In this document: positions 33,434-42,669 of the stretch, one piece after another | Position numbering within the stretch: the stretch's first letter is position 1 | How the letters are laid out: each line of letters starts with the position of its first letter | DNA from: Phenylobacterium sp. | GTDB lineage: Bacteria; Pseudomonadota; Alphaproteobacteria; Caulobacterales; Caulobacteraceae | Assembly: GCF_030693625.1 (NCBI RefSeq) | Contig: NZ_JAUYAF010000076.1 | Coordinates: 16,688 to 80,687 of the forward strand | Direction of reading: 5' to 3' | DNA: 64,000 nucleotides | Program-made: the position numbers and the translations under genes | The notes under the pieces: generated by a model | Database searches by the model: none | Told to the model about the DNA's origin: nothing | The model's input: only the letters and a program-made list of their open reading frames with translations

Positions 33434-33805
33434 ATGCCGTCGATCCTAGAGCCCGAGAAAAGAAGGCCGCGCCGGACCATGTCCCGTAAGGGCGTGGACC
33501 CCATGGTCGGCGAGATCGCCGAGGCCCTGCTGCATCTCGGCGGCTCGGCCCACCGCGACCGCGTGCTGGAAGTCCTGGCCATGAATCGCGCGTCGGAGGG
33601 CGAGGTGCAGCTCAGCCTGCGGGCCCGCGCCGTGGCGGCCTTTGACGCCCACTCGGGCTCCGACCGTGACAGCCGGGGCGTCCGCCCGCTGTTCCGCAAG
33701 CCCTTCGGTCCCGGCTCCCACCGCTGGGCCCTGACCGCCGAAGCCGAGGCCTTCCTGCGCGCCGGCGGCGCCGCCCGTGACGTGGCGGCCTCGGCCAGCC
33801 TCTAG
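33434..33805 (+). CDS. Hypothetical basic protein
   Basis: The 123-residue protein starts PSILEPEKRRPRRTMSRKG and has a central helical region resembling a winged helix (MVGEIAEALLHLGGSAHRDRVLEVLA) and an end RPLFRKPFGPGSHRWALTAEAEAFLRA. It may bind DNA, but no family is recognised. It converges on the next gene with a 4-base overlap. Confidence 0.5.
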   Translation: MPSILEPEKRRPRRTMSRKGVDPMVGEIAEALLHLGGSAHRDRVLEVLAMNRASEGEVQLSLRARAVAAFDAHSGSDRDSRGVRPLFRKPFGPGSHRWALTAEAEAFLRAGGAARDVAASASL

Positions 33806-34401
33806 GCGACCGCCGCCTCCAGGTCCGCGCCGTCGCTCAGATCGACCCCGATTCGCCGGAGCTGGATGAACAGCCGGCGCAGGTTCAGGAAGCTCGCCCG
33901 GGTCAGCCGGGTCATCTTTTCGCTGGCCATGACCTGGGTGGGAACGATCAGGCCGCCGTCCACGCGCACCAACAGGCCCTGTTCGATCAGCCCCTTCACC
34001 TTGCGCCGCACCGTCTCATTGGGAATGCCCAGGGCGACGCCGGTCACCGGCCGCCGGAGTTCGTCCGGAGGCAGGCGCACCAGGGTCGCCAGCTGGGCCG
34101 TGGACTGGGGATTGGTCGCCAGGTGGCCGACATTGGCCTCCACAACGGCGGCGAAGACCAGGGCCGCGGTGATGTCGCCGTCATACTCGCGATTGACCAT
34201 CTCGACGGCCCGGAGGATGGCCCCTATCGCCATGCGGACCGCGACGCGTTCCCTCAGTTCACTGTCCACGATCAGGCCCCGTTCCAGGCGGCGAGCGCCG
34301 CTGACGAACCCCATTATGGTGAAGCTTGACGGGAGCGCGATGGCCCCGACCCCCAGATTGGGGGGTTTTGACAATGGTTTACATTCCATGGGAACGGCCA
34401 C
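33802..34401 (-). CDS. Hypothetical winged-helix-like protein (paralogue pair A)
   Basis: The 199-residue product starts at GTG 34401 or at an internal ATG (34389 or 34314); no clear ribosome site decides. The C-terminal half, LRRPVTGVALGIPNETVRRKVKGLIEQGLLVRVDGGLIVPTQV, reads as helix-turn-helix plus wing, then a helical tail ending LRRIGVDL. The 34867-35331 protein has the same arrangement. DNA binding is inferred, not shown. Neighbouring genes give no target. Confidence 0.6.
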   Translation of the reverse strand: MAVPMECKPLSKPPNLGVGAIALPSSFTIMGFVSGARRLERGLIVDSELRERVAVRMAIGAILRAVEMVNREYDGDITAALVFAAVVEANVGHLATNPQSTAQLATLVRLPPDELRRPVTGVALGIPNETVRRKVKGLIEQGLLVRVDGGLIVPTQVMASEKMTRLTRASFLNLRRLFIQLRRIGVDLSDGADLEAAVA

Positions 34402-34403
34402 GG

Positions 34404-34435
34404 AAAAGGGCGGGCCGACCCAGGTCGACCCGCCC
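34404..34435 (-). terminator. Terminator of the 97-aa gene
   Basis: GGGCGGG-t-CGACC-tg-GGTCG-g-CCCGCCC is followed on the minus strand by TTTTCC, about 38 bases after the stop at 34473. Confidence 0.75.
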
Positions 34436-34472
34436 TCCGCGATTGCAGCGCTCGTGAGAGCGAATTTGGACC

Positions 34473-34766
34473 TTAGGCGCGCACGCCGGTCAGCGGCGCA
34501 TTGCCGAAGGCGCCGAGCTTCACATTGCCCGACATGCTGTCGCCCGAAACGGTGGCTTCGAATTCCAGCGTCATGGGCATGGGCGAGGTGATGGAGGTGG
34601 ACCAGGTCAGCTTGTCGCCGTCGACCTTGCCTTCGATGGCCTGCTCACCGGCCGGGGTTTGGGTGGTCCCGGTGAAGGCGCCGCCGTCCGTCTTGATAGA
34701 GGCCGTAACCGTCTGCGCGCCCATGGGCGAGTTGATGGTGATCTTCCAGTTGCCGTCAGCGGACAT
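34473..34766 (-). CDS. Small beta-rich hypothetical protein
   Basis: The 97-residue protein (SADGNWKITINSPMGAQTV...) alternates short strands with Gly/Asp turns and no signal peptide. The repeated pattern of TGTTQTP...IEGKVDGDKLTWS...FEATVSGDSMSGNVKL is common in lipocalin-like small barrels of this order. Role unknown. It has its own terminator and a GGAGGGACACC ribosome-site region. Confidence 0.65.
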   Translation of the reverse strand: MSADGNWKITINSPMGAQTVTASIKTDGGAFTGTTQTPAGEQAIEGKVDGDKLTWSTSITSPMPMTLEFEATVSGDSMSGNVKLGAFGNAPLTGVRA

Positions 34767-34866
34767 GGTGTCCCTCCCTTATGGTGGCCGGCACCTAACC
34801 AAGGCAATCGCCGGGGCGCAAGTGGTGACCCCGGCGTCAACTTTGAATTATTCGCGAACCTGTTCG

Positions 34867-35331
34867 CTAGTCTTCGTCACCGAAGGAGAAACCGGCTCCG
34901 CGCAGGGCGCTTACGAGGCTCAGTACGCGGGCATAGATCTCGTTGTTCCGGTCCATCATCTCCGGCCGCGTGAACACCGCCGATGGGATCACCAGGCCGT
35001 CGCCAAGCCGCTCGGCGGCGCCCTCGGCCACCAGCTTCTCCACATAGCGGGCGACGATGTCCTGCGGCATGCACAGCATATCCGCCAGGACCGCTTCCGA
35101 GATCGGCCGGCGCTGGCTGTCGGGCGGGATGTCGGTCAGCTCGGCATAGCGTCCCTTGCCGCCGATCAGGTGCTGGGTATTGGCGCTCCAGATGCCGCTG
35201 AACACCAGGAACTGGATCATGTCGCCGCCGCTGGTGCGGGCCATGGCGGCCAGCCCTTTGAGCACCTCGTGGGTCATGATCCGCGCCGTCGCGCGGCGAT
35301 TGTCGCGTCTGGGCGAAGCGTCTGTCATCAT
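34867..35331 (-). CDS. Hypothetical winged-helix-like protein (paralogue pair B)
   Basis: The 154-residue protein has QRRPISEAVLADMLCMPQDIVARYVEKLV, a helix-turn-helix, followed by the wing RLGDGLVIPSAVFTRPEM and a tail ending LRGAGFSFGDED. This arrangement matches the 33802-34401 protein (RRP, two helices, GGLIVP, ending LRRIG). The N terminus (TARIMTHEVLKGLAAMARTSGGDMIQFLVFSGIWSANTQHL) is a helical effector-like region. Function unknown. Confidence 0.6.
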   Translation of the reverse strand: MMTDASPRRDNRRATARIMTHEVLKGLAAMARTSGGDMIQFLVFSGIWSANTQHLIGGKGRYAELTDIPPDSQRRPISEAVLADMLCMPQDIVARYVEKLVAEGAAERLGDGLVIPSAVFTRPEMMDRNNEIYARVLSLVSALRGAGFSFGDED

Positions 35332-35414
35332 GCCACAGGTTCAATGAACGAATGAGCCCGGGGTTCACCACGGGGCGGGAAAGGCGGCCATCGATTGCGC
35401 TGAGGGCGCCAGCC

Positions 35415-36551
35415 TTACTCGGCCGCCTTCAGGATACTGGCGGCGTCCAGTTCGGCGGCCTTGGCCTCGACGAGCTGGACGATGTGCTCGACCATCTGCT
35501 CGTTGTCCATCTTGTGGTCGGGCTTGCCCGCCACATAGACCATGCCCGCGCCCTTGCCGCCGCCGGTGAAGCCGATGTCGGTCATCAAGGCCTCGCCCGG
35601 GCCGTTCACCACGCAGCCGATGATCGACAGGCTCATGGGCGTGGCGATGTGCGCCAGCCGCGCCTCCAGGGTCTCCACCGTCTTGATGACGTTGAACCCC
35701 TGCCGCGCGCAGGAGGGGCAGGCGATGATGTTGATGCCGCGGTGGCGCAGGCCCAGCGACTTCAGCATGTCGAAGCCGACCTTGATCTCCTCCACCGGGT
35801 CAGCGGCCAGGCTGACCCGGATGGTGTCGCCGATCCCGGCCCACAGCAGGTTGCCCATGCCGATCGAGGACTTGATGGTGCCCGAACGCAGGCCGCCCGC
35901 CTCGGTGACGCCGACGTGCAGCGGACAGTCGATCTGTTCGGAGAGAAGTTGGTAGGCGGCCACGGTCATGAAGATGTCCGAGGCCTTCACGCTGATCTTG
36001 AACTCGTGGAAATCGTGGTCCTGCAGGATGCGGGCGTGGTCCAGCGCGCTCTCCACCATCGCCTCGGGGCAGGGCTCGCCGTACTTTTCCAGCAGATGGG
36101 GCTCCAGGCTCCCGGCGTTGACGCCGATGCGCATGGAGCAGCCGTGGTCGCGGGCCGCCTGGATGACTTCACGCACCCGGTCGGGCCGGCCGATATTGCC
36201 GGGATTGATCCGCAGGCAGGCGGCGCCGGCCTTGGCCGCCTCGATGCCGCGTTTGTAGTGGAAATGGATGTCGGCCACGATCGGGACCTTCGAGGCCCTC
36301 ACGATGGTGGACAACGCCGCCGTGGACTCCACGTCGGGGCAGGAGACCCGCACGATGTCGGCCCCGGCCTCCTCCAGCTGGCGGATCTGGCCGATGGTCG
36401 CGTTGGCGTCGGCCGTCAGGGTGTTGGTCATCGACTGCACGGTGATCGGCGCGTCGCCGCCGACCTCCACATTCCCCACCCGGATCTTGCGAGAGGGCCG
36501 GCGCGTGATGGCGCGCCACGGACGGAGGTGGGTGTGATCGTGACCGGTCAT
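35415..36551 (-). CDS. ispG: 4-hydroxy-3-methylbut-2-en-1-yl diphosphate synthase (IspG/GcpE)
   Basis: The 378-residue protein has the TIM-barrel start ([14 protein letters not shown]) and the C-terminal Fe-S domain with ACPSCARQG and [10 protein letters not shown], giving the three Cys and Glu that hold the 4Fe-4S cluster. It makes HMBPP in the MEP isoprenoid pathway with flavodoxin or ferredoxin electrons. ATG 36551 is chosen over a longer frame with no family match. rodZ lies just upstream, a pairing also seen in E. coli. Confidence 0.96.
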   Translation of the reverse strand: MTGHDHTHLRPWRAITRRPSRKIRVGNVEVGGDAPITVQSMTNTLTADANATIGQIRQLEEAGADIVRVSCPDVESTAALSTIVRASKVPIVADIHFHYKRGIEAAKAGAACLRINPGNIGRPDRVREVIQAARDHGCSMRIGVNAGSLEPHLLEKYGEPCPEAMVESALDHARILQDHDFHEFKISVKASDIFMTVAAYQLLSEQIDCPLHVGVTEAGGLRSGTIKSSIGMGNLLWAGIGDTIRVSLAADPVEEIKVGFDMLKSLGLRHRGINIIACPSCARQGFNVIKTVETLEARLAHIATPMSLSIIGCVVNGPGEALMTDIGFTGGGKGAGMVYVAGKPDHKMDNEQMVEHIVQLVEAKAAELDAASILKAAE

Positions 36552-36707
36552 GATGTCGGGGAAAATAGGCTCCTCGCCGCGAAATCCCAAGCCCTGCGTG
36601 GCGCCTCGGCGATCATGCGGACATGACCGCGAGGCGACGATCCACAATACCGCTGCTGGCCGCCGGCTGCGCCGTCCTGCTGGAGCGTGTCGAGATCCCC
36701 TGAGGGA

Positions 36708-37721
36708 CTATTCCGCTGGGGCCGCCAGCTTGGAGACCAGGGTCTGGGGCGCGGGCAGCAGGCCCTTGCTTTGGCCGGCCACGAACACCTGGACCGCCGA
36801 CGGATCGGCGACGTCCACGGTCAGGCCCTTGAGCATGGGCGCGCGATAGGCTTCCCCGGCCGCGAGCTGGCGGGCGAAATAGACCGAACCGTCGGCGCCA
36901 CGCACGATCACCGAGGTGGGCCGGCGCACCTGCAGGGTGACCACAGAGCCCGCCGCCGGGGCGCCGTAGACCGGGCCCGCCGGAACGAAGGTGGCCGAGA
37001 GCGGCGTCGCCGAAACGGCGGGAACCACCGTCTCGGGATTGGCCTTGGCCAGCTTGGCGGCGTCGTCGGCGGCCTTGCTGGAGCCATCGCCGGCGGTGGC
37101 GGCTTCCAGGCCCGGGGTTTCATAGGGCGTGGGGGTGGTGGATTCCACGGGCGCGGGCAGGGGCGCGCCGAGCGCCACCGGACCGCCGGGGGGCGCAGCA
37201 GCGGGCAGGCCGACGGCGGAGGCTTCCGGCGCGTTCGCCGCCGGTGGCGCCTGCTCGTTCATGGCCCGCTGGGCGATGTTCCACATGATGATGGCGCCGA
37301 CGATCAGCAGGCCGACGATGACGATCGCCATGACCCGCGGGTCACCGTCGCGCCGCACGCCGACCGGCGCGCGCAGGGGTTCGTCAGGGGCCGGCTCGTC
37401 CAGCTTGAAGCGCTCGACTGCGGCCTCGCCGTCCATACCCAGCGCGTTGGCGTAGGCCCGCACATAGCCGATGGTGAAGGGGCGCGAAGGCAGCTCGTCC
37501 AGGCGCATCTCTTCGATCGCCGCCAGATAGGCGCGGCGGATACGCGTGGAGTCGGCCACGTCCTGCAGCGTCAGGCCGCGAAACTCGCGTGCCGACTTCA
37601 ATGCCGCGCCGATGTCAGGTCCGGTGTCCATGGTGGGCATGTAGGAGTCCGCGAGACCGGGATCGCGATCCCCGTCCGCTCGCAAATTCAGATTTGTAAC
37701 CCCGCCAGTATCGAGAGGCAT
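36708..37721 (-). CDS. rodZ: RodZ-like helix-turn-helix membrane protein (DUF4115)
   Basis: The product has a cytoplasmic HTH near residues 35-100 (IGAALKSAREFRGLTLQDVADSTRI...RAYANALGMD), one membrane segment (VMAIVIVGLLIVGAIIMW), a Pro/Ala-rich periplasmic linker and a C-terminal DUF4115 domain (SVVTLQVRRPTSVIVRGADGS). RodZ links MreB to the elongasome and sets cell shape. The start could be GTG 37739, ATG 37721 or ATG 37640; I used 37721. It precedes ispG by 156 bases. Confidence 0.88.
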   Translation of the reverse strand: MPLDTGGVTNLNLRADGDRDPGLADSYMPTMDTGPDIGAALKSAREFRGLTLQDVADSTRIRRAYLAAIEEMRLDELPSRPFTIGYVRAYANALGMDGEAAVERFKLDEPAPDEPLRAPVGVRRDGDPRVMAIVIVGLLIVGAIIMWNIAQRAMNEQAPPAANAPEASAVGLPAAAPPGGPVALGAPLPAPVESTTPTPYETPGLEAATAGDGSSKAADDAAKLAKANPETVVPAVSATPLSATFVPAGPVYGAPAAGSVVTLQVRRPTSVIVRGADGSVYFARQLAAGEAYRAPMLKGLTVDVADPSAVQVFVAGQSKGLLPAPQTLVSKLAAPAE

Positions 37722-37739
37722 GGCTACCTGACACCCCAC

Positions 37740-38066
37740 TGTTTGACCGCGGCTTAACTTCGCGGTTGCGCCCCGCTCCGCCTAAGTGCGGAGTTGTTAA
37801 TACAACAGACTAGGTATCACGCTAGACTACGGAATTCAATGCGTTATTTGGTCACTCATGGTTAACTCGCGCTGAAGGCGAGGCGCGAAAGCTGGCCGTT
37901 ATTTTGCGTCATCTGGTGCCGCCTGCGCCAGATTGGGACAGTCCGGCTCCGCCCGATCGCGGCCTCGCGGCCCCTTACCAACCCTTATGAGGGCAAACCT
38001 TCCACTCAGGTCGGGTGGGCGGGGAGGGATCGTCTATAACGGCGCGCCAGCCAGGGGGAAGAGAAG
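37740..38066. other. Divergent intergenic region with dyads
   Basis: No gene is seen in 327 bases. The region is AT-richer than its flanks and holds CTCCGC-CTAAGT-GCGGAG (37776-37793) and GTTGT-TAAT-ACAAC (37793-37806), probable regulatory sites for rodZ or the methyltransferase. No TTAA-N7-TTAA CtrA box was found. Confidence 0.45.
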
Positions 38067-38849
38067 ATGCGTGCCGATGAGGTTTCCAAAAACAACCAGG
38101 CCGGCTGGGACCGCCGTGTCGAAGAACAGGACGTCTGGACGCGGCCCGTATCCTCGCAGGACGTGGCCCGCACCCGGCTGGGCGACTGGTCGGTGGTCCT
38201 GACCCCTCATATCCCGGTCCCGCGCGACTGGTTTGGAGAGGTCGGAGGCAAGGACATCCTGGCCCTGGCCTCCGGCGGCGGGCAGCAGGGGCCGATCCTG
38301 GCGGCGGCGGGCGCGCGGGTGACTGTGTTCGACGCCTCGGCCCGGCAACTGGCGCAGGACGAGGCGGTGGCGGCCCGCGAGGGACTTTCCCTCACCACAC
38401 GCCAGGGCTTCATGCACGACCTGTCGGCCTTCGACGACGCCAGCTTCGACCTGATCTTCCACCCCGTCTCCAACTGCTTCGCACCAGAGATCCTGCCGGT
38501 GTGGCGCGAGTGCTTCCGGGTGCTGCGGACGGGTGGGGCGCTGCTGGCGGGCTTCATGAACCCCATGGTCTACGTCTTCGACGCGGCCGCCGAGGAACGC
38601 GGTGAGCTGATCGTGAAGCACGCCCTGCCCTATGCCGACATCACCCACCTGCCGCCCGACGAGCTGGACCGGCGGGTGGCCCGCGACCACACCGTGGAGT
38701 TCAGCCACACGCTGGAGGCGCAGATCGGCGGCCAGCTGCAGGCCGGCTTCGTCCTGACCCACATGTTCGAGGACCGAGATGGCGGCGCGCCCGATACCGG
38801 ACGCTCCGCCTATTTCCCGACCTGCATGGCGACGCGAGCTGTGAAGTGA
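38067..38849 (+). CDS. Class I SAM-dependent methyltransferase
   Basis: The 260-residue protein has DILALASGGGQQGPILAAAGARVTV as motif I with an unusual ASGGGQQ, FDASARQLAQDEAVA, and SFDLIFHPVSNCFAPE as later motifs. This set is typical of an uncharacterised bacterial methyltransferase family rather than UbiE. Substrate unknown. ATG 38067 follows GGGGGAAGAGAAG. Confidence 0.88.
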   Translation: MRADEVSKNNQAGWDRRVEEQDVWTRPVSSQDVARTRLGDWSVVLTPHIPVPRDWFGEVGGKDILALASGGGQQGPILAAAGARVTVFDASARQLAQDEAVAAREGLSLTTRQGFMHDLSAFDDASFDLIFHPVSNCFAPEILPVWRECFRVLRTGGALLAGFMNPMVYVFDAAAEERGELIVKHALPYADITHLPPDELDRRVARDHTVEFSHTLEAQIGGQLQAGFVLTHMFEDRDGGAPDTGRSAYFPTCMATRAVK

Positions 38850-38860
38850 CGATAAGCAAT

Positions 38861-38957
38861 CGTCATCCCGGTCGCAGCGAAGCGGAGAGCCGGGACCTAG
38901 GGGCCGAGCGCTCCGCCCCTGGTCCCGGATCGGCCTTGCAGGCCGTCCGGGATGACG
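38861..38957. repeat. Palindromic intergenic repeat element, second family
   Basis: CGTCATCCCGG (38861-38871) and CCGGGATGACG (38947-38957) are perfect arms around an inner CCGGGACCTAGGGGC/GCCCCTGGTCCCGG dyad. It separates two convergent genes and could act as a terminator for either. Confidence 0.7.
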
Positions 38958-38964
38958 TGGTCAA

Positions 38965-39726
38965 CTAGGCGTTCGCGGTCACCGGCGGCATCTGGTAGGG
39001 CGGCGCGCCGGGCGGACGGCCGATCCAGATCTGCCCGCTGCGGGCCATCACCTGGCCGTCAGCGTCGAACAGGGCGACGCCCGCGAAGTGCTTGCGGCCC
39101 TCGACCCGGTCGGCCCAGGCGACGACGACATAGGTCTCGCCGGCCTTGGGCTTCACGAGAACCTCGCCGGCCATGGTGCCCAGCAGGCCCACGGGGGTCT
39201 CGGTCTTCACCCACCAGGCCATGGAGCCCGAGCAGTCGAGCGCCGCCCAGGTGATCTCGTCGGGCATGGTCCCATCGGGGTTGGCGAAGTTGGCGTGCGG
39301 GGTCCAGAGGCCGGCGCAGGTTCCCAGAGGCGCGCCGTCGATCTGGCCGACGTGAACGCCCAGGCCCTCGCCGTCCTCACGCTCGATGCAGCAGGAGAAG
39401 CAGCCGCGATGCAGGGACTTCTGCGCGAACCGCGAGGCGGCCTGATAGCGACGGGCCTCTTCCACCGTGGGCGGGGTCGGCGGCATGGGGATGGCGTCGT
39501 CGGCGGCCGGCTTGGCCGAGCCGAGCGGCTGGCCCTCGGCGTTGCTCAGCACCACGCTGCCGTCCTCACCGGGGGTGAGGGTGACGGGGACGTCCAGCGG
39601 AACCCCGCTGCGCAGCATGGCGCTGCCGCGGCCGCCGACCGCATTGGAGAGCACGCCGCAGATATAGCCGCCGTTGGCGGTGACGGGCGGGCCGCGGAAT
39701 TGTCTCGGAACAATGATCTCGGACAT
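38965..39726 (-). CDS. Hotdog-fold thioesterase-like protein
   Basis: The 253-residue protein starts RQFRGPPVTANGGYICGVLS and has a double-hotdog pattern: FRG...GGY, LDVPVTLTPGED, DEITWAALDCSGSMAW and GETYVVVAWADRVEGRKHFAG. A Cys-rich insertion (HRGCFSCCIE) lies between. It resembles acyl-CoA thioesterase-like proteins of mycobacteria and alphaproteobacteria, but catalytic residues are not certain. Role unknown. Confidence 0.75.
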   Translation of the reverse strand: MSEIIVPRQFRGPPVTANGGYICGVLSNAVGGRGSAMLRSGVPLDVPVTLTPGEDGSVVLSNAEGQPLGSAKPAADDAIPMPPTPPTVEEARRYQAASRFAQKSLHRGCFSCCIEREDGEGLGVHVGQIDGAPLGTCAGLWTPHANFANPDGTMPDEITWAALDCSGSMAWWVKTETPVGLLGTMAGEVLVKPKAGETYVVVAWADRVEGRKHFAGVALFDADGQVMARSGQIWIGRPPGAPPYQMPPVTANA

Positions 39727-39845
39727 GGGAAATAGATCTCAGGTTCGTTGAAATGAAAAAGGCTATGTCCGTTCTCTGCCGTCCGACGACGGACTCTGCA
39801 ATGGGTCTGGGCCTTGGGACGTAGCTCAATTGGCTTGCGGCCTGC

Positions 39846-40724
39846 CTATTGAGCCTGCGGTTGGCGGCTCTTGTTCAGCAACTCGAGATAGCGGTGAAGG
39901 CTCCCGGGCGGCAGGCTTCCGCGGTCTTGAAGCTTGGCGATGAGGTGACCCACTAGGTCGAAGCTGTCGTAGCAGTAGTGAGCGATCAGCGCTGTTCGGC
40001 GCAGGATTTCATCGTCCCACGACTCGACCCGCGCGAAGTCCTTCATGTAGACGATGTCGGCCTCCAGCAGCTGGTTGAAGGGAGCCCGGTCGCTGTTTCT
40101 GCGCCGCACGGGTGAGATCGACCAGCGTTTCACATCGGTGAAGCAGTGCGGAATGTAGCCTTGGTCACGCATCCAGACGTCGACCTCGCCGAACGATGGC
40201 TGGTTCTCGTAGAGCGGGACGAAAGACACTTCCAGCTGGATCATGCAGCAGTCCCGCAGCCGTTCGACGCCATGCTGAAGCACCTGAAGCTCGGCCCCCT
40301 GAATATCCATCTTCAGATAGTCGAGGTTCGGCAGGTGCTCCACCGCGTCGAGGCGGGTGGTGGTGACCCGCTCGGAGCCGTGAATCTCACCGAAGGCGGT
40401 AAAGCCGTTGAAGAAGGCCAGGCCGGGTGAGGAGGGTTGCAGCAGGGAGGTCATTCCTGACGCAGGACTGGCCAGGTGAAGCATTTGCTCAGAGCCATCG
40501 CCCAGGATCTGGGTGAAAAGCGCGAGGTCCCCCCCGTAAATCCGCCTCAGTTCGTCGTGTTGCCGAACGTCGGCGTCAAAGGCGTTGAGCCGGGCAAGGC
40601 CGAGGTCGATCAGCTTCTTGTACGGCGGCGTCTCGGCGATGGCCGCGGCGCCGATGTCGGCGACCTCAATCTTGCCGCCACAGCCCAGGAGTTCGGCGAT
40701 TTCGGGAGGCGGCTCTTCGGGCAT
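39846..40724 (-). CDS. FkbM family methyltransferase
   Basis: The 292-residue protein has a class I fold with IEVADIGAAA, FNAFDADVRQH-like spacing, TTTRLDAVEHLPNLDYLKMDIQGAELQVLQHG and IQLEVSFVPLYENQPSF. The MDIQGAE block is the FkbM signature. Such enzymes O-methylate sugars in capsules, glycolipids or glycans. Its codon use is visibly AT-richer than its neighbours, suggesting transfer. It ends with a helical tail. Confidence 0.88.
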   Translation of the reverse strand: MPEEPPPEIAELLGCGGKIEVADIGAAAIAETPPYKKLIDLGLARLNAFDADVRQHDELRRIYGGDLALFTQILGDGSEQMLHLASPASGMTSLLQPSSPGLAFFNGFTAFGEIHGSERVTTTRLDAVEHLPNLDYLKMDIQGAELQVLQHGVERLRDCCMIQLEVSFVPLYENQPSFGEVDVWMRDQGYIPHCFTDVKRWSISPVRRRNSDRAPFNQLLEADIVYMKDFARVESWDDEILRRTALIAHYCYDSFDLVGHLIAKLQDRGSLPPGSLHRYLELLNKSRQPQAQ

Positions 40725-40881
40725 GTCCTGGGTTCGTCCGCTTCGCTCGGGCCCTTCTCTTACCGGCGGCCTGTCTGCATGGGGAGTTAATTTGCAGGCG
40801 GGCCGAAGCTCCCGGGCTGGGAGGGTTTACTTGGGCGCAGCGTTCGCGGCAGGGTCGGCCAAATTCAAAAGGGAGTGGCGC

Positions 40882-42033
40882 ATGAACCCCAAGGCCGAAT
40901 TCGACATCATCGTCTATGGCGCCACCGGCTTCACCGGGCGTCTGGTGGCCGAGCACCTCGCCAAGCAATACGGCGTCGGCGGCGACGTGAAGTGGGCCAT
41001 GGCTGGCCGCTCCGCCGATAAGCTGACCTCGGTCCGCGACGAGATCGGCGCGCCCAAGGACACCCCCCTGATCGTGGCCGACGCCTCGGACCCGGCTTCG
41101 GTGAAGGCCATGGTCTCCCGCGCCAAGGCGATCCTCACCACGGTCGGCCCCTACCAGCTCTATGGCTCGGACCTGGTGGCCGAGTGCGCCGCCCAGGGGA
41201 CCGACTATCTCGATCTCTCGGGCGAGCCCAACTGGATGGCGGAGATGATCGGCAAGCATGAGGCCGCCGCCAAGCAGAGCGGCGCGCGCATCCTGTTCTC
41301 CTGCGGCTTCGACTCCATTCCCTTCGAGCTGGGGGTCTACTTCGCCCAGAAGACCGCCAAGGAAAAACTCGGCGCCATGGTCCCCCGCGTGAAGGGCCGG
41401 ATGCGCCGGATGCTGGGCGGCCTGTCGGGCGGCACGGCGGCCTCGGGCCGCGCCACCATGGCGGCGCTGCAGAAGGACCCCAGCCTGTTCGCCTTGATGA
41501 TCAACCCCTTCGCCCTGACCCCGGGCTTCACCGGCCCGGCCCAGCCGCCTGGCAACAAGCAGGAGCACGACCCCGACGTCGGCGCTGACGTCGGCCCCTT
41601 CATGATGGCGGCGATCAACACCAAGAACGTCCACCGCTCCAACCTGCTGCAGGGCCACCCCTACGGGACTGACTTCGTCTATGACGAGATGTCGATCATC
41701 GATCCGAGGGCGCCCGCCGCCTTCGCCGACATGCCCGCCGAGGGCGGTCCGCAGCCGGGTGAAGGCCCCAGCAAGGAAGAGCGGGAGGCTGGTTTCTACG
41801 ACTGCCTCTTCATCGGCATCGCCCCGGACGGCCGCAAGGTTCAGGTCTCGGTCTATGGCGACAAGGACCCGGGCTACGGCTCCACCTCCAAGATCATCGC
41901 CGAGACGGCAATCACCCTCGTGAACGCCCCCGACGTGGCGGGCGGTATCTGGACGCCCGGCGCGGCTCTGGGCGACCGGCTGGTGACGCGGCTGTCGGAC
42001 AAGGCGGGCCTGACCTTCAAGGTCGAGAGCTGA
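40882..42033 (+). CDS. Saccharopine dehydrogenase family / trans-acting enoyl reductase-like
   Basis: The 383-residue protein starts EFDIIVYGATGFTGRLVAEHLA, an NAD(P) Rossmann motif, then WAMAGRSADKL, TTVGPYQLYGSDLVAECAAQGTDYLDLSGEP and FSCGFDSIPFELGVYF. It matches the branch with mycobacterial trans-acting enoyl reductase rather than true lysine-pathway saccharopine dehydrogenase. Likely reduces a lipid or quinone-like substrate; unproven. ATG 40882 follows GGGAGTGGCGC. Confidence 0.9.
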   Translation: MNPKAEFDIIVYGATGFTGRLVAEHLAKQYGVGGDVKWAMAGRSADKLTSVRDEIGAPKDTPLIVADASDPASVKAMVSRAKAILTTVGPYQLYGSDLVAECAAQGTDYLDLSGEPNWMAEMIGKHEAAAKQSGARILFSCGFDSIPFELGVYFAQKTAKEKLGAMVPRVKGRMRRMLGGLSGGTAASGRATMAALQKDPSLFALMINPFALTPGFTGPAQPPGNKQEHDPDVGADVGPFMMAAINTKNVHRSNLLQGHPYGTDFVYDEMSIIDPRAPAAFADMPAEGGPQPGEGPSKEEREAGFYDCLFIGIAPDGRKVQVSVYGDKDPGYGSTSKIIAETAITLVNAPDVAGGIWTPGAALGDRLVTRLSDKAGLTFKVES

Positions 42034-42079
42034 AGCCCGTCCTGGCGCGTTAGACGCTCAGGACCTTGAAGGAATATCC

Positions 42080-42559
42080 ATGAGCGTTGCGTTCACCAAG
42101 GAAGGGGATGCGGAGGCCACCGCTGCCGACCTCCCCGACCGCCCGATCTCGCCGCACCCGAACCTGGTGACGCCGGAAGGCCTGGCCTTCATCGACGCCG
42201 CCCTTGCCCAGGCGCGCGCCGACTATGCCGCGGCCCAGCACGCCGGCGGCATCGAGGCCGACCGCACCGCCATGGCCAGGGCCACCCGCGACCTGCGCTA
42301 CTATTCCGCCCGCCGCGCCAACGCCCAGCTCATCGAGCCCAGTGATGACACCGACACCGTCCGTTTCGGCGGCGGCGTCACCATCGATCGCGAGGACGGC
42401 CGCCGGCAGACCTTCCGCATCGTCGGCGAGGACGAGGCCGACCCGGCCCAGGGCACGGTGTCTCACGTTTCCCCCCTGGCGCGCGCCTTGATGGGCAAGT
42501 CCGTCGGCGACACCGCCATGCTGGCGGGCGCCGAGGTGGAGATCGTCGCCGTCGGCTAA
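42080..42559 (+). CDS. GreA/GreB family transcription elongation factor
   Basis: The 159-residue protein has an N-terminal coiled-coil (TPEGLAFIDAALAQARADYAAAQHAG) and a C-terminal FKBP-like domain (FGGGVTIDREDG...FRIVGEDEADP...SPLARALMGKSVGD). The tip residues between the helices (GIEADRTA) differ from the usual ENGDLKEN, so RNA-cleavage activity may be altered; a Rnk-like or anti-cleavage role is possible. It is a probable second Gre protein besides the housekeeping copy. Confidence 0.85.
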   Translation: MSVAFTKEGDAEATAADLPDRPISPHPNLVTPEGLAFIDAALAQARADYAAAQHAGGIEADRTAMARATRDLRYYSARRANAQLIEPSDDTDTVRFGGGVTIDREDGRRQTFRIVGEDEADPAQGTVSHVSPLARALMGKSVGDTAMLAGAEVEIVAVG

Positions 42560-42669
42560 TTCCATGGAACAAGGTTCTCCGAGACTTGGCGCGGGGCCCA
42601 CAAGCTGCGACATTCTCGGCAGCCGCCCGGGCTGATCGGCCGGCGTGATAGCGTCCCGGGGGGGATGAG

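Noticed and set aside
39820-39840. tRNA-like 5' segment GACGTAGCTCAATTGG
   Set aside because: It resembles a tRNA D-arm, but no anticodon arm, T-arm or CCA end follows, and the next bases enter the FkbM coding end.
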